Assembly (NCBI GenBank): GCA_016704445.1
Contig: JADJAE010000006.1
Location: 145,938 to 209,937 of the forward strand
Length of the DNA: 64,000 nt
Direction: 5' to 3'
Source of the DNA: Deltaproteobacteria bacterium
GTDB taxonomy: Bacteria > Myxococcota_A > Polyangia > Polyangiales > Ga0077539
Made by a program: the position numbers and the translations under genes. The notes under the pieces were generated by a model. It did no database searches. It was not told where the DNA came from and saw only the letters and a list, made by a program, of their open reading frames with translations. Position 1 is the stretch's first letter. Each line of letters begins with the position of its first letter. Positions 34,565-44,722 of this stretch are shown in pieces.

Positions 34565-36367
34565 GTGGCCAGCATCGTCACCCTCGGCCCGCAAGACGTC
34601 GGCAAGGTCTACCGCCTTGACGCAGGAGAGTGCCTGCTCGGTCGGCGGCTCGACTGCCACATCTGCATCCCAGACCAGCGCATCTCGCGCCGGCACGCGC
34701 GCATCCGCCGCGAGGGCGACGGCTACGCCCTCGAAGACCTCGGGAGCTGCAACGGGTCCTTCGTCAACGGGCGGCGCATCCAGGGGAGCTCGCGGCTGCG
34801 GCACGGCGACGAGGTGGAGATCGGCGCGTCGCGCTTCCGCATCGACCTGAGCGACGACATGGTGGCGCAGGCCGAGAGCACCTCGGTGCGCATCACCCAG
34901 GACACCGCCGAGCACACGCTCAACATGATCGAGGTCGCGCACCTCGGGCTCAACCTGAAGCAGGGCTTCGTGCCCGGCACCGGCAAGAGCCCCTCCGGGC
35001 GCCCCATCGACCCGGCGAGGCTCGAGCGCAAGCTCCAGGCGATGTACCGGATCTCGGAGACCGTCGCGAGCACGCTCGACGCCAACGCGCTGCTGGAGAA
35101 GGTCTGCGGAATACTGTTGGAGGTATTCCCGCAGGCCTCGGCGGTGGCCGCGGTGACCTTCGACCAGCGCTCTCGGCAGCTCCGCACGCAGGCCGCGCGC
35201 CGCCGCAAGGGGCGCGAGACCCCCGGCGCCCAGCCCACCATGGACATCTCCCAGCAGGTGGTCGATCGGGTGCTGCGCCAGGGGCACTCGGTGCTGCTGC
35301 GCGCGACCACCGACACGCCCATCGGCCCGATGGACACGCTGGTCATCAAGAACCCGCTGCTCCTGCCGATGCCGGATGGGACGGTCCCGCCGCTGGAGGA
35401 GGGGGCCGTGGGGTGGCGCATGGGAGCGCCGCTATCCTTCCGCGGCGAGCACCTGGGCATCCTGCACGTCGACGCGGAGACGGCCCTCGGGTACTTCACC
35501 CAGGACGACCTCGACCTGCTCCAGGGCCTTGCCAGCCAGGCCGGCATCGCGCTGCACCTCATCGGGCTGCACCACCGCCTGCTCGCCCGAGAGCGCCTCG
35601 ACTACGACCTGCGCCTCGCCCGGCAGATCCAGCGCAACCTGCTGCCCCGCGAGCCTCCGAAGGTGTCGGGGCTCGACTTCGCCGTGCACTACGAGCCGGC
35701 CTTCCACGTCGGCGGGGACTTCTACGACTTCCTGTGGCTCGACCCGACGCGCCTCGCGATGGTGGTCGGCGACGTGTCGGGCAAGGCCATCTCCGGCGCG
35801 CTCTTCATGGCCCGGGTGACCAGCGAGATCCGCTTCGCGGCGCCGGTGGAGTCGCACCCGCGGCGGATCATCCAGCGCGTCAACCGCGCGCTCTCGGAGG
35901 TCGCCGAAGACGGGATGTTCGTGACGATGGTGTTCCTGTCGCTCGACCTGACGCAGCAGGTGCTGCGCTTCTCGAACGCCGGCCACACCACACCCCTGCT
36001 GCTGCGCGGCGGCAGGGTGACCCCGCTGGAGTACGCCGAGGCGCGCTGCCTCCCGGTGGGCGTCGAGGCGCGCGTCGAGGTGGCCGAGGCGCAGGTGAAG
36101 CTGCTGCCCGGCGACGTGCTGGTGCTCTACACCGACGGCATCATCGAGGCGCGCTCGATGGCGGGCGAGTTCTACGGGGTCGAGCGGCTTCACGCGGTGC
36201 TCGAGCGCTCCGGCGGCTCGGCGCGTCAGGTGCTCGAAGCGGTGCTGGGCGACTTGGACAAGTTCGTCGAAGATGCGCCCCAGGCCGACGACCAGACCGT
36301 GGTGTGCCTGGCCGTGAGCGAGGCCTCGTCGAAGCGCTTCGAGAGCGTGCTGCCCGCTCGGGGGTGA
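34565..36367 (+). CDS. FHA-GAF-PP2C phosphatase (RsbU/SpoIIE-type)
   Basis: 600 residues from a GTG. Residues about 20-90 are an FHA domain (GRRLDCHICIPDQRISRRHARI, DLGSCNGSFVNGR). Residues about 160-335 form a GAF domain (MYRISETVASTLDANALLE to LLQGLASQAGIAL). The C-terminal SpoIIE/PP2C domain has HVGGDFYDF, VVGDVSGKAISGALFMAR, LYTDGIIEAR and DDQTVVCLA. It should dephosphorylate the STAS protein. The FHA domain would tie this switch to Ser/Thr kinase signalling; a Pkn2-type kinase is at 45.6-46.9 kb, but no direct link is shown. Confidence 0.92.
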   Translation: MASIVTLGPQDVGKVYRLDAGECLLGRRLDCHICIPDQRISRRHARIRREGDGYALEDLGSCNGSFVNGRRIQGSSRLRHGDEVEIGASRFRIDLSDDMVAQAESTSVRITQDTAEHTLNMIEVAHLGLNLKQGFVPGTGKSPSGRPIDPARLERKLQAMYRISETVASTLDANALLEKVCGILLEVFPQASAVAAVTFDQRSRQLRTQAARRRKGRETPGAQPTMDISQQVVDRVLRQGHSVLLRATTDTPIGPMDTLVIKNPLLLPMPDGTVPPLEEGAVGWRMGAPLSFRGEHLGILHVDAETALGYFTQDDLDLLQGLASQAGIALHLIGLHHRLLARERLDYDLRLARQIQRNLLPREPPKVSGLDFAVHYEPAFHVGGDFYDFLWLDPTRLAMVVGDVSGKAISGALFMARVTSEIRFAAPVESHPRRIIQRVNRALSEVAEDGMFVTMVFLSLDLTQQVLRFSNAGHTTPLLLRGGRVTPLEYAEARCLPVGVEARVEVAEAQVKLLPGDVLVLYTDGIIEARSMAGEFYGVERLHAVLERSGGSARQVLEAVLGDLDKFVEDAPQADDQTVVCLAVSEASSKRFESVLPARG

Positions 36368-36405
36368 ATCGGTCTCCGTCTCGTCCGCCCGGAGTACCAT
36401 GGCTC

Positions 36406-36492
36406 ATGGTCCCCTTCGCCCGCCTCTCGCTGGTCGCCTCGCTGCTCGCCGCCTGCGCGCCGCGAGCGGCGGCTCAGCGGCGAGAGAGGTAG
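36406..36492 (+). CDS. Truncated lipoprotein leader, probable remnant
   Basis: A 28-codon ORF reads as a good lipoprotein signal peptide (FARLSLVASLLAACAP) and then stops almost at once. Its end overlaps the convergent ATP-grasp gene by 19 bases. It may be the 5' remnant of a lost lipoprotein gene or chance. TACCAT lies 5 nt before this ATG. Confidence 0.3.
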   Translation: MVPFARLSLVASLLAACAPRAAAQRRER

Positions 36493-37365
36493 CGGGCGAG
36501 CGCGTCGGCGAAGTGCTCCGCGGCCCGTGGGTGCGTGCGGAAGTAGAGCGACGGCTCGATGGCTTCGAGCTCCATGAGGGCGAGCGATCCGTCGTCGAGG
36601 CGCACGAGGTCGACGCGCGCCTGGAGCGGGGCCACGTCGAGCGCGGCCATCACCCGGTCGGCGGCGTGGCGAAGCGCGGCGTCGGGCTCGATGCCAGCAA
36701 TGAGCCCGCCGTGCTCCTCCTGTACCCGGAAATCCCCGGTCTTCGGGCGCTTCACGATGGCGTGGCTGTACGAGCCGTCGAAGTAGAAGACCGAGTACTC
36801 GCCCTCGTCGAGCACCGAGGCCACGAAGGGCTGGGCCATCCACTCGCGGTCGGTGAAGCGAGAGGCGAGCTCCGCGGCGACGGCGGGGGCCACGTCGCGA
36901 GGGGAGGCGGAAGGTGTCGTGCGCGTTGGCGCTCACCGTCGGCTTGAGCACGCAGCCGCCGTCCCCCAGCGAGGCGCAGAGCGAGCGCAGCCCCTCGGCG
37001 GAGAGCCCATGGCCCCAGCGGGTCGGGACCACCCGCACGCCCCGCGCGGCGAGGTCGCGGAGGTAGGTCTTGCGGGCGTTCCAGCGGACGAGGACGCTCG
37101 GGTTGGCGAGGGGGACGCCCGCGGCCTCGATGGCGGAGAGGGCGTCGAGGAAGGCGTCGAGGTCGTGCTGGTAGTCCCAGGTGGTGCGGATGACCACGAG
37201 GTCGAAGGCGCTCCAGTCGACGCCCCGGCGGCGCCAGGGGATCTCCTCGACGCGCCAGGCCCGGGCGCGGAGCTCGGCGATGGCGAGGTCGTCGTCGATG
37301 ACGTACGCGCTGCGGTCGTCGAGCGTGAGGAAGGCGACGGTGGGGAGGGGGCTGGCGGTGTTCAC
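36474..37365 (-). CDS. ATP-grasp ligase, DcsG-like, frame broken once
   Basis: The N-terminal frame from 37365 reads AFLTLDDRSAYVIDDDLAI, VDWSAFDLVVIRTTWDYQHD, NPSVLVRWNARKTYLRDL and GGCVLKPTVSANAHDTFRL; the C-terminal frame reads YSVFYFDGSYSHAIVKRPK, LQARVDLVRLDDGSLALMELEAIEPSLYF. Joined near 36905 this gives about 297 residues with the ATP-grasp fold and the magnesium-binding E-x-E/N region. The pattern is close to cycloserine-pathway DcsG and related stand-alone ligases that join a carboxylate to an amine. Substrate unknown. It starts 13 nt after the stop of the lipoprotein gene upstream. Confidence 0.75.
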
Positions 37366-37378
37366 GGAGGCGCGAGGC

Positions 37379-38089
37379 TCAGCCGTCGATGCTCCAGGAG
37401 ATCACGCGCCGCAGGATGCGCTGGCCGGGCGGCGAGTTCAGGTACCAGACGCGCACGTGCGGCGGATCGTTGCGGATGGGGGGCGTCGTGCACCGCTCGC
37501 CTCCTTCGGTCGGCTCGCAGGTGACCCGGCGGCTGCCGGCGACCTTGTCGCGCAGCTCGGAGCGCCAGTAGGCCGGCGTCACCTGTGCGGCGGTCACCGT
37601 CCGGCACCCGCGGGTGGGCGAGCGGAACACCTGCCCGACGTTCTCGGCCTGACGATCGCAGAGCTGCAGACCCTCCGGCGGGATCATCCCGACGAACTCC
37701 GCGAGCGCCATGTCCCGCAGCGCCCCGACCACCGCGGTCGTGGGAACTCGTCGGCCCGGGCTGCCCTGGAGGCGTGGGCTCGGCGTTGACGACGGGCTCG
37801 CTCGCGGGCGCCGTGGGCGGAGGCTCGGAGGCGCGGGCGGCGTCGGAGGCTCGGGCGGGAGCGCGGGTGGCGTCGGAGGCGCGGGCTGCGCTGCGGGAGT
37901 CGGCGCTGCGACGGGCGGCGCGGCGTTGGGGCGGGCGCAGCGGCCGGCGCTGCAGAAGAGTTCCGTGGCGCAGTCCGAGTTCGAGTCGCAGGTCGCGCCC
38001 TCGCCGCCGCCCTGGCCACGCCGGCCGCAGGCGTTCGTAGCGAGGGATGCGCCGAGGAGGAGCACGCCGATCCACCAACGATTCGACAT
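37379..38089 (-). CDS. Proline-rich lipoprotein, possibly frame-shifted in the linker
   Basis: About 236 residues. Lipobox TNAC (residue 21), a disulfide-like stretch (CDSNSDCATELFCSAGRC, a motif common in myxobacterial lipoproteins), a Pro/Ala linker, and a C-terminal domain of about 100 residues (LAEFVGMIPPEGLQLC, VTPAYWRSELRDK, RVWYLNSPPGQRILRRVISW). In the linker (about 37735-37850) the better codon pattern lies in another frame, so two compensating one-base errors are likely. Function unknown. Confidence 0.65.
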   Translation of the reverse strand: MSNRWWIGVLLLGASLATNACGRRGQGGGEGATCDSNSDCATELFCSAGRCARPNAAPPVAAPTPAAQPAPPTPPALPPEPPTPPAPPSLRPRRPRASPSSTPSPRLQGSPGRRVPTTAVVGALRDMALAEFVGMIPPEGLQLCDRQAENVGQVFRSPTRGCRTVTAAQVTPAYWRSELRDKVAGSRRVTCEPTEGGERCTTPPIRNDPPHVRVWYLNSPPGQRILRRVISWSIDG

Positions 38090-38244
38090 GACGTCTTTGA
38101 GCGCTTCCGGGGTGATTGGGGGCCAAGGGAGATCGCCGCCAGGAGCCGGGCACCAAGCTCGGTGTCTCGGGCGATGGTGGACAATCCATGAATTGCCGTG
38201 AGCTGCGCAAGAGCCACACCCTCCTCGACGCTCTCCCCGGCTGT

Positions 38245-38250
38245 TAAGCT
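38245..38250 (+). promoter_or_regulatory. -10-like box (TAAGCT)
   Basis: TAAGCT lies 10 nt before the ATG at 38261, matching the leaderless geometry seen at other genes. Confidence 0.4.
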
Positions 38251-38260
38251 CTGCCCAGCC

Positions 38261-38611
38261 ATGAAGTCCCGCCCGCGCCCCGCCCGGCGCCCGACGCTCC
38301 CGACCGAACCCTACGGCGTCGCGCTCGCCCGCGCGGTGGCCGGCGTCCTCCGTCGCGGCGTCGCGATCGCCCACCAGCACCGCGACTACTGCGGCATGGG
38401 CCTCGTCTTCGACGACGGCGCCTACCTCTACGGCAGCATCTACGACGGCCAGATGCAGGAGGTCGCCGCGCGCTTCGACACCGAGCGGGACTTCGTCGCG
38501 TGGCTCGCGGCGCAGACCGACGATGCGCTCGCGGGCCACGAGGCGCCGCCCTTCGAGCGCGACAACCAGCGCCTCACCCGCGCCCGCCTCGTCGCCGCCA
38601 TCGACGAATGA
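38261..38611 (+). CDS. Small hypothetical cytosolic protein
   Basis: 116 residues, no signal peptide or membrane segment. The core reads HQHRDYCGMGLVFDDGAYLYGSIYDGQMQ, then FDTERDFVAWLAAQTDDALAG and a basic C-terminal helix. The alternating beta pattern and the acidic helix suggest a small alpha/beta domain, like immunity- or SMI1-type folds, but I cannot support a family. Convergent with the sigma-54 activator gene (19 nt apart). Confidence 0.6.
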   Translation: MKSRPRPARRPTLPTEPYGVALARAVAGVLRRGVAIAHQHRDYCGMGLVFDDGAYLYGSIYDGQMQEVAARFDTERDFVAWLAAQTDDALAGHEAPPFERDNQRLTRARLVAAIDE

Positions 38612-38630
38612 GGGAGTTGCATCAGACGGC

Positions 38631-39997
<1,367 letters not shown>

Positions 39998-40005
39998 GGT
40001 CGGGC

Positions 40006-40011
40006 ATTGTA
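40006..40011 (-). promoter_or_regulatory. -10-like box (TACAAT) of the sigma-54 activator gene
   Basis: TACAAT on the minus strand, 8 nt before the GTG at 39997. It decides GTG over the out-of-frame ATG that overlaps the box. Confidence 0.5.
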
Positions 40012-40025
40012 GCCCGACCGGGAGG

Positions 40026-40595
40026 TCAACGGTGCACGCGCACCGATGGGCCGAAGTCGTGTCGACCGAGCACGAGGCGGGTCCCGTCGGCCGCCACCCG
40101 CACCGCCGGAGCCTCCGGGCGACCGAAGCGCCACTGCGCCTCGGCGTGGAACCCGAAGTCCTCGCCCGCGGCGTGCGCCCGAAACACCACGGGCTCCGCG
40201 GGCGCGGCGGCGTAGACGATGGTGTAACGCTCTTCAACCACGGTCCCGGCTCGCAGCGACGGGAGCGTGAACTGCGCGCGCCCGGAGCGCAGGGTGGCCC
40301 CCGGCGGCAGCGAGAGGGTCACCGCCACCGGTAGATCGGCCGACGCGTCGAGGATCACCCGGGCGACCAGCTGTGCCTCGGTCCACGATCCCGCGGACGC
40401 GGGTGGTGTGCCGGTGCCCGTGAGCCCATCGGGGGAGCGTCCCTCGACGCGAGACACCGAGAGGCTCTCCAGGGTGACCCGTGCCGGGGCCGACACATGG
40501 GCATGGGGAGCGGCCTGGGGCGCGGGACGCGGCGATGGCTCGACGCGGGGTGCGGCGCAGGCCGTGAGGGTCAGTAGGATGAGGGCGATGCGCAT
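40026..40595 (-). CDS. Lipoprotein of unknown function
   Basis: 189 residues with a short lipoprotein signal (LILLTLTAC). After a Pro-rich linker the chain is beta-rich (WTEAQLVARVILDASADLPVAVTLSLPPG, TVVEERYTIVYAA), resembling an immunoglobulin-like or conserved-repeat domain. It begins 3 nt after the metalloprotease gene stop and is the last gene of that run. Confidence 0.7.
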   Translation of the reverse strand: MRIALILLTLTACAAPRVEPSPRPAPQAAPHAHVSAPARVTLESLSVSRVEGRSPDGLTGTGTPPASAGSWTEAQLVARVILDASADLPVAVTLSLPPGATLRSGRAQFTLPSLRAGTVVEERYTIVYAAAPAEPVVFRAHAAGEDFGFHAEAQWRFGRPEAPAVRVAADGTRLVLGRHDFGPSVRVHR

Positions 40596-40598
40596 GGC

Positions 40599-42292
40599 TC
40601 AGCTCCCTCCCGCGCCGCACAGCGGCATGTCCGAGGGGTAGGGGTAGTGGGTGTCCGGAACGGTCGCGCGGTCGATGGCGTCGCGCGGAAACGACGCGCA
40701 GTTGAGGGCGTCGAGCATGTCGCCCAGAAACGGCGCGGAGGTGCTGGTGCGGCGGATGTTGCGTAGCCCGCGCTCCCAGGTGTGGCGGTTGTAGCCGCGA
40801 GCGAAGGGCGCCGTGCGCATCCGGGTGCTCGCCAGCGCGGTGAACAGCGGCGCCGCGTCGTCGGCCGCGAGCGTGCGCAGCGTGGCCGCGACGTCGTTCT
40901 CGTCGTGGCGCTGGGTGAGTCCCCGGTGGCCTCGGCGGCGGGGCGCTGCCAGGTGCGCATGCGGTGGTAGCTGCGGTTGGCGATGTCGGCCCAGAACATC
41001 GATCCGCCCTGACGGTCGACGTAGGTAAGCCAGCGGAGGAGCTCGTAGCTGAACCACGTCGCGAAGCCCTCGCTCCACGCCTGTCCGGGCATCGTCGGGA
41101 CGCCGATGCTGTGCGATCCGCCTTCGCCGGGAGAGCGCCCGAAGCTCGCCATGACCCAGTGCCCGACCTCGTGGCCGACGACGGCGTCGGACCACTCCTG
41201 GTGGTCCGTGCCCCGATGGGCATCCAGACCTGCGAGCGGAAGCTGGCGTCGAAGGCGTCGACGGGCCGGGTGTTGAAGCAGGCCCCGCAGGTGTAGGTGG
41301 TCCCTCCCGGCCCACGCGAGCACCGAGAGCGGACGCCGCGCGGGGTACCGACGGCGCGCCTCGCGCCACGCCCGATGCAGCACGTTGTAGACGTTGGCCG
41401 CGCCCGAGCCGTCGCGCTCGGCGATGTGCACCGCGTCGCCCTGGATCGCGCTGGCCCGGAACTCCCACGACCACAGCCGCGGCTCTCGCGGCGTGAAGCC
41501 CGGAGTGAGCCGCATCGCGCCCACGTTGGGGTCGGCCAGCGCCAGAGCGATCGCCTGGGCGCCGTCGTCCTGGATGGCGCTTACCACCACCCGCACATCA
41601 TCCAGCCCCTCGCTCGGGAGCGCGAGCTCCACCCTCCCCGCCTGGTCGCCCGTGCCGGTGCGCCCCTCGTCGAGGCGCTCCATCCCGCGGAACACCACCA
41701 CCTGGAAGCCCTCGGCGTTGCGGGTCACGGTCTCCGTCGCCCAGTCCGTGCGCCCTTCATTGGGCTCGCGCGCGTCGAAGGTCACCCGGAGCGTGCGACG
41801 GTTGCCCGCTGCCGCCGAAGAGGCACAGCTCGCCGCGCCGAGGCCCGTGTCGATGCACTCCGTCGCGCAGGGCTCGTTCGCCCAGCGCCCGTCCGTGCAG
41901 CGCCGCAGCGCGCCGTCGGCCGCGCAGGAGGTGTCGCCGGTGCGGCATTCCCCCTGGGGGACGCACTCCGCGTAGCCGTCGTTCACCGCGCAGCGCTCGC
42001 CCGTGTCGCAGGCCGTGCGCACCACCTCGACGGGAGCGGTCTCGTCCTCGTCGACGTCCGTCGGGACGGAGCAGTATTCGAGCTGACCGTCGGCGGCGCA
42101 GCGCCCCTCCTCGGCGACGCCCATGCAGGGGTCGTCGCCCGCCAGGATGGGCCCGGTGGCCGCGTCAGATCCGCCCGTGGTTCCCGCGTCGCTGTCGGAG
42201 GTTGCGGGGCTGTCGTCGCAGGCGCCGAGCGCGAGCAGCGCGCCGAGCAGCGGCACCACCGGACTCCTACGGAGGGAGGGGTTCGCTCGCAT
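40599..42292 (-). CDS. Secreted zinc metalloprotease-like lipoprotein, frame broken three times
   Basis: Lipobox LALGAC (Cys25), then a Cys-rich stalk of four short modules (GRCAADGQLEYCS, GERCAVNDGYAECV), a beta domain, and a catalytic-type domain with VVGHEVGHWVM, the HExxH zinc motif. The domain continues with GQAWSEGFATWFSYEL and ends CGAGGS. One-base losses near 41297, 41228 and 40925 in G runs split it; the intervening frames give VNY-type continuous sequence (TYTCGACFNTRPVDAF, HDENDVAATLRTLAADD). The protein would be about 564 residues. It lies 3 nt from lipoprotein genes on both sides. Confidence 0.75.
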
Positions 42293-42295
42293 CGC

Positions 42296-43210
42296 TCAGG
42301 GCCCCGTCACGTACATGCCGCCCGCCGTCTCGCAGTCGCGGCGGAAGCAGGCGCGGTCGTCCGAGGTGCAGGTGTCGTTGTCCCAGGGCGGGCTCGAGCG
42401 GTAGGTCCAGTCCTGGCGAACCGTCCAGGTGCGGCTGCCCATCGCGAAGCGACAGCCCGGCGACGCCGTTCCTACGGAGCAGCTCTGCTCGGCGAAGGTC
42501 GCGTTGCCGTAGGTCTGACGGCCCGCGCACTCCGCCCGTGCGTCGGCCTCGCTGAAGCCCTGGTCGTAGTTGACGCAGGTCCGCACGCGGGCGACCGCGA
42601 GGAAGTTCTGGTCGCCGGTGTACGTGCAGCGTCCGGTGTTGCTGGGCGCCTCCGCCGCGGGCGCCGTGCCCATCTGGGCCTGACACCAGGTGGTGACCTC
42701 CTCCGCGTCGAGCGTGGGGGGGTCGGGCATCGAGCGCGTCGCCGGAATCCGGTAGGCGTACGCGACGCGCGTGCGCATCTCCGCGGCGATGGTGCAGTTG
42801 CCCACGAGGCGCGAGTTGGTGCGATCGCAGCCCTGACCCGCGTTGAAGGTCCCGCCCTGTCCGCGGCAGTGCTCGCCCGCGCTGTCGGCGTCGTAGCCGT
42901 CGTTGTAGTCGACGCAGAGCCGCGCGTTGAGCCCCATGGGCGAGGTGATGTGGCAGGCGCCGATGGCGTCGGTCCCTTCGCCGACGTCGCCCGCGGCGGC
43001 CTCGTCCGGGGGCAGGTCCTCCGTCGGGGACTCGGGCTCGCCGGGGTTCTCGACCGTGGTCACCGGACGAGTGGACCGCGTGTCCGCCGGGCGGGCGTCT
43101 CCGCCCGTGTCCGCGCCGCTGCCCGCGTCGCTCGGGGTGTTGCTCGGGGTCGAACCACAGCCCGCGGCGACCACCGCGAGCACGCCCATCAACCATCGCT
43201 GCTGCATCAT
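42296..43210 (-). CDS. Cys-rich repeat lipoprotein
   Basis: 304 residues from ATG 43210, with AGGAGAG a few bases upstream. Lipobox AAGC; an acidic Pro/Thr linker follows. The mature domain has repeated units with the pattern CxxY(D/N)(Q/D)GxxxxDAxxxC (LCVDYNDGYDADSAGEHC, TCVNYDQGFSEADARAEC), each paired with CTY/C..T strands, so it is a tandem disulfide-rich protein. Function unknown; probably cotranscribed with the metalloprotease gene. Confidence 0.75.
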   Translation of the reverse strand: MMQQRWLMGVLAVVAAGCGSTPSNTPSDAGSGADTGGDARPADTRSTRPVTTVENPGEPESPTEDLPPDEAAAGDVGEGTDAIGACHITSPMGLNARLCVDYNDGYDADSAGEHCRGQGGTFNAGQGCDRTNSRLVGNCTIAAEMRTRVAYAYRIPATRSMPDPPTLDAEEVTTWCQAQMGTAPAAEAPSNTGRCTYTGDQNFLAVARVRTCVNYDQGFSEADARAECAGRQTYGNATFAEQSCSVGTASPGCRFAMGSRTWTVRQDWTYRSSPPWDNDTCTSDDRACFRRDCETAGGMYVTGP

Positions 43211-43327
43211 TCGAGGCGCTCTCCTACGTTGCATGGAGCGCCCCTTCGCAAGCCACGGACCAGCACGAAACCCCTGGATTCCCAGGACTCACGGGGGGTG
43301 GCGCGGACGCCACGGGTGGCGCGGACG

Positions 43328-44722
43328 CTACAGCGCGAGGCGGTGCACGCCGAGGCGTCCGTCGGACGCGATGCTGAGCACCAGCACGCTGCGCTGGTCG
43401 GGAGCGACCCGCAGCGCCTGGCCGAACGTCGGGACGGCGAGGCGCGGGAGGACCACCCTGCCGTCGCGCCCGAAGGTCGGGTCGGGGAGTCCGTCGGGCG
43501 TGAAGCGATGGACCATCGCCGACGATCCCGAGGCGATGGTCGTCGTGAGCACCGACCCGTCGCACTGCACGGCGAGGAAGGGCGACGACGTCACGAAGGA
43601 GGTCGCGCCGGCGCGCTCCTCGACCAGCCCGTCGCGGCCGTAGCCGAGGTCGGCGCGCCCGTCGGCCTCGAAGCGCATGAGCGTCTGGAGTCCGGTGGCC
43701 GCGTTGTGGATGGGCACGTACGCCCCGGCCGCGAGGAGGCGCCCGTCGGGCAGGCGTCGCAGCGCGGCGGGAATGACGTCCCAGGCGCGCGGGTGCGCGG
43801 CGCGGCCCGCGAGGCCGAAGGTCGTGTCGACGCTGCCATCGCGGCGCAGGCGCAGCAGCGCGGGCTGGAGGCGATCGGGGTCGCCCGTGAGCGCGAGGTA
43901 GCCGTCGCCGTCGGCGACGAGGTCACGCAGGGCGAGGGAGTTCGGGACGGTGATCAGCCCGCGGTCGCCGAAGGCAGGGTCGAGCGCGCCGCGGTCGTCG
44001 AGGCGCGCGGCCACGCCCACCACGCCCAGGTAGTTGTCGATGGTCGTTCCCGCGAGCACGACGCCGCGATCGTCGACGTGCAGCGCGTACGGGGAGAAGC
44101 CCCCCGCGGCCGCCACCGTGGCGACGCCCCCGCGACCGAAGTCGGGGTCGAGCGCGCCGCTCGGGAGGAATCGGATCGCCACGCCGCGGTTGTCCGCGCC
44201 CCCGGCGACCGCGCTCCATCCCGCGAAGACGAGGCGTCCGGCGGCGTCGACCTCGGCGTCCATGATCACATCCACGCCAGGGCGCTCGACGACCGCGTCC
44301 ACCTGGAGGCGGCCGTTGTCGCCGAAGCTGCGGTCGAGCGTGAGGCCCGGCTCGAAGCGGAGGAAGAGCGCGTCGTAGGTGCCCCGCGCGCCGGGGAAGG
44401 GCGCGTACGCGCCTACGAAGAGCCCGCCCCGGTCGTCGAACAGCATGGCGCGCGCCGCTGCCCCGGCGGGGAGCGCCGCGACGCTGGTCCATCCTGGCGC
44501 CGCGGGGAGAACGTCGCCGGGGGTTCCTAGCGGGGCGCCGAGGCAGGCGGCGCGCGCTGCGGGGGCGTCGGGAGCCGTCCCGACATCGGCGCCCGGGGAT
44601 GCGTCGCGGGCGGTCGCGTCGTCCGCGTCCGAGAGGCGTCCCGCGTCCACGGAACTCCCCTGACCCACCAGGGTGCTGCACGCCGGGAGCGCGAGGGCGG
44701 CGAGCATGGCGAGGCGCTTCAT
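43328..44722 (-). CDS. Delta-60 repeat lipoprotein
   Basis: 464 residues with lipobox LPAC and an Asp/Ala linker. Delta-60 propeller repeats are seen in LDRSFGDNG, LDPDFGRGG, LDPAFGDRG, VDTTFGLAG and PDPTFGRDG, separated by strands such as GRLVFAGWSAV. It is a paralogue of the protein at 27683-29092. The start overlaps the stop of the TPR-PEGA gene by four bases, so kinase, TPR-PEGA protein and this lipoprotein form one transcription unit. Confidence 0.85.
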   Translation of the reverse strand: MKRLAMLAALALPACSTLVGQGSSVDAGRLSDADDATARDASPGADVGTAPDAPAARAACLGAPLGTPGDVLPAAPGWTSVAALPAGAAARAMLFDDRGGLFVGAYAPFPGARGTYDALFLRFEPGLTLDRSFGDNGRLQVDAVVERPGVDVIMDAEVDAAGRLVFAGWSAVAGGADNRGVAIRFLPSGALDPDFGRGGVATVAAAGGFSPYALHVDDRGVVLAGTTIDNYLGVVGVAARLDDRGALDPAFGDRGLITVPNSLALRDLVADGDGYLALTGDPDRLQPALLRLRRDGSVDTTFGLAGRAAHPRAWDVIPAALRRLPDGRLLAAGAYVPIHNAATGLQTLMRFEADGRADLGYGRDGLVEERAGATSFVTSSPFLAVQCDGSVLTTTIASGSSAMVHRFTPDGLPDPTFGRDGRVVLPRLAVPTFGQALRVAPDQRSVLVLSIASDGRLGVHRLAL

